33,035 bases of DNA, from positions 1 through 33,035 of the forward strand of contig DXEU01000071.1 in the NCBI GenBank assembly GCA_019114845.1. Reading direction: 5' to 3'. The notes under the pieces were generated by a model, which saw only the letters and a list, made by a program, of their open reading frames with translations, was not told the origin of the DNA and searched no databases. The position numbers were made by a program, and so were the translations under genes. This DNA comes from Candidatus Lachnoclostridium stercoripullorum (GTDB lineage Bacteria > Bacillota > Clostridia > Lachnospirales > Lachnospiraceae). Numbering within the stretch: position 1 is the first letter of the stretch; each line of letters opens with the position of its first letter. Below are positions 16,472 to 23,481 of the stretch, one piece after another.

Positions 16472-17059
16472 TCACACACTGATGTTGTCTTTTATCTTTT
16501 CAAATGCCCCTTCCTTGATGCCGGGCACTTTCATAATGTCTTCCACAGACTGGAACCTGCCGTTCTCCTCCCGGTACCGGATAATATCCGCCGCCCTGGA
16601 CTCCCCGATCCCCGTTAGGGTCATCAGTTCCTCCGGGCCGGCCCTGTTGATATTGACTTTGCCTCCGGTCTGTCCGGAGACGCCGGTCATGCCGCTCTGT
16701 GCCTCCTCCTTGGAGGGGACGTCGATCTTCATGCCGTCCTCCGTCAGCTCCGCCAGGTTTAAAGCTTCCGCTGCCGCCTCCTCCGTGAAGCCTCCTGCCA
16801 GCTCCACCGCCTGAAAAATGCGGCTGCCCTCCTCCACCTGGTACACGCCGGGATTCATCACTTCCCCGCAGATATGTATATATTGGTAAACAGGAGCCTG
16901 GGTATCCGCCTCGCTTTCAGTCAAGGCAGATGTACCCAGGCTTTCCGTCTGATCTTCACCGATATTTTCTGATATGCCGTCCCCGCTGCAGCTGTAGATG
17001 AACCCCGCAGCCGCCAGCAGAAGCACAGCCAGACACGTCTTCCAGTATTGTTTTTTCAC
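16472..17059 (-). CDS. comEA: ComEA-like DNA-binding protein (SLBB plus helix-hairpin-helix)
   Basis: ComEA is the membrane-anchored receptor that binds double-stranded DNA outside the cell for uptake. The 195-residue product has an N-terminal hydrophobic segment (about 7-25; a cysteine in FIYSC could be a weak lipobox), a low-complexity acidic linker, an SLBB domain (YIHICGEVMNPGVYQVEEGS) and two C-terminal helix-hairpin-helix units (VNINRAGPEELMTLTGIGES and DIMKVPGIKEGAFEKI). The start is a GTG at 17057-17059 after GGAGAG. In Bacillus comEA is close to comEC; here comEC lies about 12.6 kb downstream on the same strand. Confidence 0.93.
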   Translation of the reverse strand: MKKQYWKTCLAVLLLAAAGFIYSCSGDGISENIGEDQTESLGTSALTESEADTQAPVYQYIHICGEVMNPGVYQVEEGSRIFQAVELAGGFTEEAAAEALNLAELTEDGMKIDVPSKEEAQSGMTGVSGQTGGKVNINRAGPEELMTLTGIGESRAADIIRYREENGRFQSVEDIMKVPGIKEGAFEKIKDNISV

Positions 17060-17113
17060 GGCTCTCCGCTCCCTTCTTCCGGCGCGGAAACCGTTCTCAG
17101 CCTGACAAATTCT

Positions 17114-17142
17114 ATTTTACATAAAACCTTTCAGGAAATCAA
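17114..17142 (-). promoter_or_regulatory. Candidate promoter for comEA-response regulator unit
   Basis: On the - strand TTGATT, a 17-nt spacer and TAAAAT lie about 55 nt before the comEA start. The -35 box overlaps the stop codon of the upstream transporter gene. Confidence 0.65.
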
Positions 17143-17567
17143 CTGCGAAAAATAATAATTCCGGCGATGGCCACCGCCGCCCCCAGGGCCTTCCTCCAGG
17201 CAAAGGCCGCCCGCTCCACCCCGAACAGGCCGAAGAGCTCGATCCCGTAGGCCACGAGAATCTGGGAAACCACGATCAGCAGGGCCGCCCTGGCAGGCCC
17301 CAGACTCTCCATGCTGCGGATCACCGTGTAGGTGATAAACGCCCCCAAAATCCCCCCGGCCAGCATGTATTTAGGCTCCACCGCCAGGAGAGATCCCACG
17401 CTCTGCCGGCCGGAAAGGAGCCAGGCGGCCGCGCAGGTGACAAAGGCCGTCAGCTGCACCCATCCGGCGGACACCCACACGCCGGTCTGCCGGGTCACCT
17501 CCGTGTTGAACACCCCCTGCACGCTCATCAGCGCCCCCGACAGAAGGGCTGTTAAAATTCCCCACAT
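17139..17567 (-). CDS. YdcZ/DUF606-type small DMT transporter
   Basis: This 142-residue membrane protein has about five hydrophobic helices and matches the YdcZ (DUF606) branch of the drug/metabolite transporter superfamily (GILTALLSGALMSVQGVFN, VWVSAGWVQL, GGILGAFITYTVI, ARAALLIVVSQIL). The substrate is unknown, and half-size members usually act as dimers. The ORF track begins 5 codons upstream; the ATG at 17565-17567 follows GGAGG with proper spacing. That ribosome site lies inside the 3' arm of a long hairpin (17574-17618), so expression may depend on the hairpin opening. It sits between folD and comEA. Confidence 0.87.
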   Translation of the reverse strand: MWGILTALLSGALMSVQGVFNTEVTRQTGVWVSAGWVQLTAFVTCAAAWLLSGRQSVGSLLAVEPKYMLAGGILGAFITYTVIRSMESLGPARAALLIVVSQILVAYGIELFGLFGVERAAFAWRKALGAAVAIAGIIIFRS

Positions 17568-17618
17568 AAAAATATCCTCCAATGCAGATTGATATTCCTA
17601 GTTTCTGCACTGGAGGAT
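17568..17618 (-). terminator. Hairpin after folD whose 3' arm holds the next gene's ribosome site
   Basis: On the - strand TCCTCCAGTGCAGA pairs with TCTGCATTGGAGGA, 14 bp with one G-U pair, extendable by one A-T pair, around a 15-nt loop. The folD stop codon ends 5 nt before it. The 3' arm contains GGAGGA, the Shine-Dalgarno of the YdcZ-type gene, and is followed by ATATTTTT and then the ATG. It can therefore act as an intrinsic terminator for folD, as a ribosome-site mask, or as both. Confidence 0.85.
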
Positions 17619-17622
17619 TAGA

Positions 17623-18477
17623 TTATACTCTCCCCTGTTCTTTTCTTCTCTCCGCCGCCCGCACAAGGTGCTCCGCCAGGACCGCTGTGGTCACAGCCCC
17701 CACGCCGCCGGGCACCGGGGTGGCCATGGCGGCCTTCCCGGACACCGCCTCAAAGTCCATATCCCCGCAGAGCTTTCCCTCCGGGGTCACATTGATGCCC
17801 ACGTCCACGGCCACGGCCCCCTCGCGCACATGGTTCCCGCCGATCATCCCCGCCTTCCCGGCGGCGGAGACCAGGATATCCGCCTCCCTGCACTCCCGCT
17901 CAAGGTCTCTGGTCCTGGTATGGCAGACGGTCACCGTGGCGTGCTCCTGGAGGAACAGCATGGCCAAGGGCCTGCCCACCACGGGGCTGCGGCCCACAAT
18001 CACCGCCCGCTTCCCCTCCATGGGAACCTGGTAGGTCTTTAAGATCCGGATCACGGCCTCCGCCGTGCAGGGGGCGAATCCATCCCTGTCCCCCAGGAAG
18101 ACCTTAGCCACATTTTCCGGGGAAATCCCGTCCAGATCCTTCCCCGGATCGATCATCCGCTCGATCTCCCTCTCATCCAGCTGGGGCGGGAGGGGGCGCA
18201 GCAGCAAAATCCCGTCTACGTCCCCGTCCTCGCTGATCCTCCGAAACCGCTCCCCAAACTCCTCCATAGATATGTCTGCGGGCCAGGCATGGCTCTCCGC
18301 CCGCAGGCCAAATTTTTTCATCCGGGAGAGAGCTCCTCGCTCGTAGGAGAGGTCGTCCGGCTTCTCCCCCACACGGACGATGGCCAGGGTGGGCACATAT
18401 CCCCCCAGGGCCTTCAGGCGCTCCTCCACTTCCCTCTGTATCTGGGCGGCAGCCTCCGCCCCCTTTAAAATGATCAT
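17623..18477 (-). CDS. folD: FolD-like methylene-THF dehydrogenase with altered cyclohydrolase site
   Basis: FolD normally oxidises 5,10-methylene-THF and then hydrolyses 5,10-methenyl-THF to 10-formyl-THF. The 284-residue product has the family segments KDLDGISPENV, FAPCTAEAVI, the dinucleotide loop VIVGRSPVVGRPLAM and TPVPGGVGAVTT. Aligned without gaps to my recollection of E. coli FolD, Tyr50 is kept (Tyr45 here), but the catalytic Lys54 is alanine (Ala49, in SYERGALSRM) and Gln98 is leucine (Leu93). Lysine at this position is known to be required for cyclohydrolase activity. The enzyme may thus be dehydrogenase only. The fchA gene, a stand-alone cyclohydrolase, lies 17 nt upstream in the same operon. 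A hairpin terminator follows the stop codon. Confidence 0.92.
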   Translation of the reverse strand: MIILKGAEAAAQIQREVEERLKALGGYVPTLAIVRVGEKPDDLSYERGALSRMKKFGLRAESHAWPADISMEEFGERFRRISEDGDVDGILLLRPLPPQLDEREIERMIDPGKDLDGISPENVAKVFLGDRDGFAPCTAEAVIRILKTYQVPMEGKRAVIVGRSPVVGRPLAMLFLQEHATVTVCHTRTRDLERECREADILVSAAGKAGMIGGNHVREGAVAVDVGINVTPEGKLCGDMDFEAVSGKAAMATPVPGGVGAVTTAVLAEHLVRAAERRKEQGRV

Positions 18478-18494
18478 CTCTCCGCTCCCCTCAT

Positions 18495-19112
18495 CTAGCT
18501 CAATCGGAGCAGGATCCGCTCGTACACCGCATCCGCCTGCTCCATCCCTCTCTTCAGCATTTCATCCGCCTTCCGGTTCAGCTCCTCCGCCTTCCCCCGG
18601 TCCTTCATGGATCTCGTGTTGATGCGCACGTTCATGGCCGCGCCGGCGACGGACGCCCGGGCCAGCTGGGCGCCCACGCCCACGTCGCTCACCGCCATGA
18701 CGCTCCCCTTCTCCTCCAGGACTTTGAGAATGTCCAGGGTCTCAAGCCCCGCCCTCATGACCTCCAGGGGCACCAGGCTGGCGTCCAGCAGGCATTTTTC
18801 CATGACCTGCTCCTTAAAGGCTCTCTCCTCCTCCTTGGACGCGGGCAGGCGGTAGGCCTCCGCCAGGGGGGCGAACACCTCCTCGTCCTCCCTGGCCAGC
18901 TCCAAAAACCGGCGCTGCAGCCTGCCAAGCTGCCCCAGAAGCTCCCGGATCTCCCCCTCCCAGCAGGCGTATTTCTTCTTGCCCACCGTCAGGTTCGCCA
19001 CCATCTGCCCCAGGGCGCTCCCCAGAGCTCCCCCCAGGGCGGAGGCCCCTCCTCCCCCCGGCACCGGGGCGCCGGAGGCCAGGGCATCCAAAAATTCTTC
19101 TATTCTCATCAT
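18495..19112 (-). CDS. fchA: FchA-like methenyl-THF cyclohydrolase / cyclodeaminase family
   Basis: The 205-residue helical protein belongs to the formiminotransferase-cyclodeaminase C-terminal family, which includes clostridial FchA (methenyl-THF cyclohydrolase). Key features are the N-terminal glycine-rich motif GAPVPGGGGASALGGALGSALG, then MVANLTVGKKKY, and the later VSDVGVGAQLARASVAGAAMNVRIN. Starts at 19112 or 19109 (consecutive ATGs) are both possible; the first overlaps the yfhO stop (ATGATGA) and follows AGGAGAG. Cyclodeaminase activity on formimino-THF is the alternative. I favour cyclohydrolase because folD, with a defective cyclohydrolase site, is next door; this is inference. No histidine-degradation genes are nearby. 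Confidence 0.88.
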   Translation of the reverse strand: MMRIEEFLDALASGAPVPGGGGASALGGALGSALGQMVANLTVGKKKYACWEGEIRELLGQLGRLQRRFLELAREDEEVFAPLAEAYRLPASKEEERAFKEQVMEKCLLDASLVPLEVMRAGLETLDILKVLEEKGSVMAVSDVGVGAQLARASVAGAAMNVRINTRSMKDRGKAEELNRKADEMLKRGMEQADAVYERILLRLS

Positions 19113-21847
19113 CGTCTCTCCTTCTTTTTCCGCTCCGCCCATCTTCCCAGGACGGCTGCGGCGGCAAGCGATCCCGCACTGACCGCCGTGATGGCTGCGC
19201 CCGCCCGCAGGCCCTCCGGCTCATAACGCATCTCCACGGTGTGGCTTCCCGCCGGAAGCTCCACGGTGAGGAAGGTGTCAAAGAGCTTTCTCGTCTCCGT
19301 CTCCTCCCCGTCCACCAGGACCGTCCACCCCCGGTCGTAGGGGATGCTGGTGTAGAGGAGACCGGGATGTTCCATGGTGATGGTCCCCGCCAGGGCCGTG
19401 TCCGTCCACTCTGTGAGGTTCCAGGACTCCCGGCTCAGGGTCTCGTACACCTGCCTGAGGGCGTCGTCGGAGAAGCGGTAGACTCTGGCGCTCAGATCCG
19501 CCCCCGCCGGGTCCACGGCGGTGAGGAGGATTTCCTCCCCCGGCAGGCATCTGCCCAGCTCCAGCAGATAGCCCCGGTTCACATTGTCGTAGGTGGTGCT
19601 CTCCTCGCCCCAGCTCACCTTCACCTCCTTCACCTGGCGGTTGGAGATGTAGGCGTAATATTCTCCCTCCTGCTCCACCCCGTAGCTGTAGGAGGAGCCT
19701 CCGTCCTCCCCGTAGACCTCCTCCAGAACCCAGGAAGTTCCCAGCACGGCGCACAGGTCATTCTGCACGTCCGCCGGGTTTCCCAGATCCAGCTGCCAGT
19801 TGTCCTCCAGGTCCATGGAGATGCCAAAGCCCAGTGGCAGGGTATAGTCCTTCCGGTAGAGCCAGGTGTTTCCCTCCTGTCCCGCCAGGGTCAGCAGGGG
19901 GTTGCTGCTCCCCTGATTCCAGTCGTACAGGCCGTAGCGGATGGAGAGGAGGGAGTCCACCAGGGGAGTGCTCCCCTCGATGCTGTAGGAGTTGGTGGAG
20001 GCCTCGCAGCCCATGCGGCGGAAAAATTCCGTCATGTCGGCGTTGGCCGTGGAGGAGAACAGGGACACTGTGGGGAAATTCATCCACGCCCCGTCATTCT
20101 TCGTCTTTCCGTCCACCTTCTCCACCCGGTAGAACACCTCCTCGGGGCTCAATCCCGCCACCAGATCCATCACGTCCCGGTTGTCGTCCAAGTAGGCGGT
20201 GCGGCTGGTGGTGGTGACGCTGGTGGCCGTGGTGTTCACCGCCGCCTCCACCGACACCAGAGCCAGGGCCAGAAGGCCGATGAGGCCGGCGCCGGCCCGC
20301 CTGCGGGTGTGGAGGTAGATCAGGCCGGCGTAGAGGGCCAGCAGCAGGATCGCCGCGTAAAATACGATGAAATGGTAGGCATCGTCCTCCACCGTCTGCT
20401 CCGCCAAAAGCACGAAGCACACCGAGCCGAAAAATGCCGCAGCCACATGCTTCCAGGGCGTCTCCCCCAGAAACATATAGGCCCGATAGCAGATGAAGAG
20501 CATCAGGAAAATGTAGATGAAGGACTGCCGGCAGGGAAGGCTGTTGGGGTAGTGGAACCCGTGCCAGATAAAGTTCAGCACATTGATGGAAAAGCTGGCG
20601 AAAAACAGCAGCAGCAGGCCACAGTACACCGCCTTCTCCCGGACCGGTATCTTCCGGCAGGCCAGATAGAGGAGGAAGAAGAGGAGCACCGCCACCCCGC
20701 AGTAGATGTTGGGCCAGTGGTCCAGCCCCACCTCCGTCTCCACGCAGGGGAGATGCCTGGCCAGCATATCCACGATGGAGAAGTAGCTGCTGAAGGTCTG
20801 GGGAAAATTAAAATCCCCCGAGGCCGTCATCTGCAGGGCGAAGATCTCCGGCAGCAGCACCACCGCCGCCACGCCCCCCGCCAAAAGGGAGTAGACTCCA
20901 AACTTCAGGCAGATGGCCCCCCAGTCCTTCAGGCTCTTTCTCCCCTCCAGGATCAGCCGGCTGACAAAATAGATCACCATGAACAGGCAGGTCATGATGG
21001 AGATATAGTAATTGGAAAGGATGGACAGCCCCAAGGTCACGCTGTAGAGGAGCCCCTTCTTCTCCCGCACCAGGCGCTCCAGCCCGTACATCACCAGGGG
21101 GAAGAGCCAGATGCAGTCCAGCCACATGATGTTCCAGCTGTAGGCCGCCATGTAGCCCGACAGGGCGTAAAAGATCCCGAAAAAGGCCGCGCCGAAATCC
21201 CCCGCCCGGCCGTGCTTTCTCAGATACCAGGCGAAGGTCAGACCGGAAAGGCCGATCTTGGCCACGATCAGGTAGGTCATAAATTCGATGATGTAGGCCT
21301 TGGGGCAGAGAACCACCAGCCAGTTTACGGGGCTGGCCAGATAGTAGGCGTACAGGGCGGCAAAATTTACGCCCCCGCCCACATCCCAGCTGTAGAGCAG
21401 GCTCCCCCCCGTCCGCAGCTTGTGGTGAAACTCCGAGAAAAACGGGGCGTACTGGTGGTACATGTCCGTCCTCAGAAAGCTGTAGTCCCCAAAGGGGAAG
21501 ATTCCCCTCTGCACAAATATGAGGATCATGATCACCACGGGGATGAGGAAAGCCGCCAGAAGGCCGTCCCGGGGGCGCAGAAAGCCCCCCAAGTGCTCCC
21601 CGGAGCGCCCCCGGGGGATCTCCTCCCCTGGTTCCCGCTCCTGTCCCGTCTCCTTCCCAGTCTCCAGTTCCTGTCCCGTCTCTGTCTCCTCCTCCGCGTC
21701 CAGATCCTCGATCACCAGATCCTCCTCCAGTCTCTCCGCCGTGCCCCGAAGCCGGCCCTGCAGTTCTCTCTCCATCTCTCTCTTCTCCATAACACCCAGA
21801 ATCTCATCCAGTTCCCTGGAAACCGCTCCGCCCTCTTCCTGTCTCAT
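19109..21847 (-). CDS. YfhO family membrane glycosyltransferase-like protein
   Basis: This 912-residue polytopic protein matches the YfhO family, a GT-C fold group. In Bacillus and Listeria, YfhO-type proteins are the transferases that add sugars to lipoteichoic acid outside the membrane. About residues 1-85 form an unusual acidic cytoplasmic extension with an ETGQE-type repeat. Then come the first membrane helix (FLIPVVIMILIFV), the family motif DMYHQYAPFFSEF, SWDVGGGVNF, and about a dozen helices. The C-terminal extracellular part has LLYTSIPYDRGWTVLVDGE and a final helix. The ATG follows GAGAGGAAA. It lies 15 nt after gtrA, the expected flippase partner, and overlaps fchA by 4 nt. The acceptor polymer cannot be read from sequence. 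Confidence 0.9.
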   Translation of the reverse strand: MRQEEGGAVSRELDEILGVMEKREMERELQGRLRGTAERLEEDLVIEDLDAEEETETGQELETGKETGQEREPGEEIPRGRSGEHLGGFLRPRDGLLAAFLIPVVIMILIFVQRGIFPFGDYSFLRTDMYHQYAPFFSEFHHKLRTGGSLLYSWDVGGGVNFAALYAYYLASPVNWLVVLCPKAYIIEFMTYLIVAKIGLSGLTFAWYLRKHGRAGDFGAAFFGIFYALSGYMAAYSWNIMWLDCIWLFPLVMYGLERLVREKKGLLYSVTLGLSILSNYYISIMTCLFMVIYFVSRLILEGRKSLKDWGAICLKFGVYSLLAGGVAAVVLLPEIFALQMTASGDFNFPQTFSSYFSIVDMLARHLPCVETEVGLDHWPNIYCGVAVLLFFLLYLACRKIPVREKAVYCGLLLLFFASFSINVLNFIWHGFHYPNSLPCRQSFIYIFLMLFICYRAYMFLGETPWKHVAAAFFGSVCFVLLAEQTVEDDAYHFIVFYAAILLLALYAGLIYLHTRRRAGAGLIGLLALALVSVEAAVNTTATSVTTTSRTAYLDDNRDVMDLVAGLSPEEVFYRVEKVDGKTKNDGAWMNFPTVSLFSSTANADMTEFFRRMGCEASTNSYSIEGSTPLVDSLLSIRYGLYDWNQGSSNPLLTLAGQEGNTWLYRKDYTLPLGFGISMDLEDNWQLDLGNPADVQNDLCAVLGTSWVLEEVYGEDGGSSYSYGVEQEGEYYAYISNRQVKEVKVSWGEESTTYDNVNRGYLLELGRCLPGEEILLTAVDPAGADLSARVYRFSDDALRQVYETLSRESWNLTEWTDTALAGTITMEHPGLLYTSIPYDRGWTVLVDGEETETRKLFDTFLTVELPAGSHTVEMRYEPEGLRAGAAITAVSAGSLAAAAVLGRWAERKKKERR

Positions 21848-21862
21848 CCCATTTCCTCTCCG

Positions 21863-22303
21863 CTACTTCTTTGGTGCCGTGCCCTTCCGGAATATCAGCC
21901 ATTTGCTGAACACGTAATTCAGCACCAGGGAGATCCCGGACACCGCGATCTTGCACAGCATGTCCTGCTGGATTTTCAGCCCATCCACCATGACCACCAT
22001 GGCCACATAGGTGAACACCGCCGTGAACAGGCGGCATCCAAAGAAGCTGGCCATCTCCTTCATCAGGTATCTCAGGTGAAAATTAAAGTTCTCAAACACA
22101 AAGACCTTGTTGGTCCCGTAGGCAAACAGGATGGCGAACACCTGGCTCAGCACCGTGGCCGCCCGGTAGCCCAGGGGGACGCGCATGACCCCGTAGGACA
22201 CCCAGTCCACCAGGGTGGTCAGCACCCCGAAAATCAGGTAGGACACCGTCTCCCGGTTCACCAGCCTGGCTCTGATCTGTTTCAACATCTCCTTGCGCAC
22301 CAT
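21863..22303 (-). CDS. GtrA family membrane protein
   Basis: The 146-residue protein has four predicted membrane helices and the GtrA pattern (VSYLIFGVLTTLVDWVSYGV, ILFAYGTNKVFVFEN, and ISLVLNYVFSKWLIF near the end). GtrA/GtcA proteins are thought to flip undecaprenyl-phosphate-linked sugars for surface polymer glycosylation. The neighbour yfhO fits the transferase that would use the flipped sugar. The ORF start at the ATG 22301-22303 has only GGAAAGG directly before it; the ATG at 22288 and a TTG at 22285 after AAGGAG are alternatives. A promoter with an internal dyad lies upstream (22334-22362). Confidence 0.87.
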   Translation of the reverse strand: MVRKEMLKQIRARLVNRETVSYLIFGVLTTLVDWVSYGVMRVPLGYRAATVLSQVFAILFAYGTNKVFVFENFNFHLRYLMKEMASFFGCRLFTAVFTYVAMVVMVDGLKIQQDMLCKIAVSGISLVLNYVFSKWLIFRKGTAPKK

Positions 22304-22333
22304 CCTTTCCGCCGTCAGCCCGTCTTTCCGGTT

Positions 22334-22362
22334 ATTGTATTACAGGGGCTGTAAAATGTAAA
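22334..22362 (-). promoter_or_regulatory. Candidate promoter for gtrA operon with dyad in spacer
   Basis: On the - strand TTTACA, a 17-nt spacer and TACAAT lie about 30 nt before gtrA. Within the spacer, and abutting the -10 box, is the perfect inverted repeat TTACAG-CCC-CTGTAA (22340-22354). A repressor site at that position would block polymerase; the regulator is unknown. Confidence 0.65.
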
Positions 22363-22374
22363 GACCGCTTTGCC

Positions 22375-23379
22375 TCACTGCCTGGCCAGCCACTGCTCCA
22401 TCCCGTCTGAATAGTGGAGCTCCCCGTCGTCGGTGATGAACACCGCCCACACATGCTCCAGGGAGTTGACCAGCTCCATTCCCCTCTCTAATCCCAGGGA
22501 GAAACAGGTGGTGCTGAGGCCGTCCCCGTCCACGGACTTCTCCGAGACGATGGTCACGGCGGTGAGGCCGTTTTCATAGGGATATCCCGTCTTGGGGTCC
22601 AGGATGTGGTGGTAATTCACCCCGTCCTTCTCAAAATGGCGCTCATAGACCCCCGAGGACACCGCCGACAGATCCCGGATCTCCAGGACGCCCACCGTCT
22701 CGCTGCGGTCCGCGTAGGGGCGCTGGATCCCGATGCGGAACGGCTCCTCCCCGTAACCGCCGACGCAGAGCACATTTCCCCCCAGGTTGATGATGGCGCT
22801 CTCCACCCCCTGCTCCAGCAGGTATTCCTTCATCTTATCTGCGATATAGCCCTTGGCGATGGCTCCCAGGTCGATTCTCGTCTCATCGTCGGCAAACACA
22901 ATCGTGTTTCCCGAGACCGACACCCGCTCATAGCCCACCTTCGGCAGGTTTTCCCGGATCATTTCCGGGTCGGGGAGCTCCGGCTCTGCGGCTGTGAAAT
23001 CCCAGAGGGAGCTCAAGGGCTCCACCGTGATGTCGAAGGCCCCGCCCGACAGGCGGCTGTAGTAGAGCCCTCTCTCAATGACCTCCGCCGTCTCGGCGGA
23101 CACCTCCATCTCCCTGGTTCCCGGCTCCCGGTGATTCAGGCGGAAGATCTCGCTGTCCTCCTTCGTGCGGCTGAGAAGGTCCTCATAATGGCTGCACAGC
23201 TCCAGGCAGCCGTCCAGAATCGCCTCGTCCTCCGAGTCGTAGAGGGTGACGGTCACAAACGTGTTCAGCAGAAAATCCGAGCGGCTCACCGGCTCCGCCT
23301 GCCTCCTCCCGCAGCCGCCAGCCGCCAGGACCGACGCGCAGACGAGCACCGCCGCCGCTATCGCTTTTTTCAGTTTCAA
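22375..23379 (-). CDS. apbE: ApbE-like FAD:protein FMN transferase lipoprotein
   Basis: ApbE attaches FMN covalently to threonine in proteins such as RnfG/RnfD or NqrB/C subunits outside the membrane. The 334-residue product starts with a lipoprotein-type signal (VLAAGGC at about 17-23). It has FLLNTFVTVTLYD, GGAFDITVEPLSSLWDF, the FAD-binding DLGAIAKGYIAD, INLGGNVL, and the YHHILDPKTGYP metal/FAD motif. The start is a TTG at 23377-23379 placed about 8 nt after AAGGAG; an ATG seven bases upstream is in another frame. No Rnf genes lie in the window, so the flavinylated partner is unknown. It is transcribed divergently from a LysR gene, which could regulate it. Confidence 0.93.
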   Translation of the reverse strand: MKLKKAIAAAVLVCASVLAAGGCGRRQAEPVSRSDFLLNTFVTVTLYDSEDEAILDGCLELCSHYEDLLSRTKEDSEIFRLNHREPGTREMEVSAETAEVIERGLYYSRLSGGAFDITVEPLSSLWDFTAAEPELPDPEMIRENLPKVGYERVSVSGNTIVFADDETRIDLGAIAKGYIADKMKEYLLEQGVESAIINLGGNVLCVGGYGEEPFRIGIQRPYADRSETVGVLEIRDLSAVSSGVYERHFEKDGVNYHHILDPKTGYPYENGLTAVTIVSEKSVDGDGLSTTCFSLGLERGMELVNSLEHVWAVFITDDGELHYSDGMEQWLARQ

Positions 23380-23403
23380 TCTCCATTCTCCTTAATCTCT
23401 TTT

Positions 23404-23433
23404 TTTATATAAATGCTGGATTTTTGATTGCAA
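23404..23433 (-). promoter_or_regulatory. Candidate apbE promoter
   Basis: On the - strand TTGCAA, an 18-nt spacer and TATAAA lie about 25 nt before the apbE start. It overlaps the candidate promoter of the divergent LysR gene, so one regulator bound here could affect both genes. Confidence 0.55.
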
Positions 23434-23445
23434 AAATGATATGAT
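23417..23445 (+). promoter_or_regulatory. Candidate promoter for the LysR gene
   Basis: TGGATT, a 17-nt spacer and TATGAT lie about 37 nt before the LysR start codon. The -35 match is weak (3 of 6), so confidence is limited. Confidence 0.4.
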
Positions 23446-23481
23446 GTGGGGGAATTATTACCACGAATTCGAGGAATGCAT

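Noticed and set aside
19241-22354. 1037-codon + strand ORF
   Set aside because: It is antisense to yfhO and gtrA, has no recognisable domain, and is rich in His, Gln, Gly and Pro as expected for the complement of GC-rich coding sequence.
23183-23386. 67-codon - strand ORF starting at an ATG near apbE
   Set aside because: It overlaps apbE in another frame. The lipoprotein signal and ApbE domain are in the TTG-started frame.
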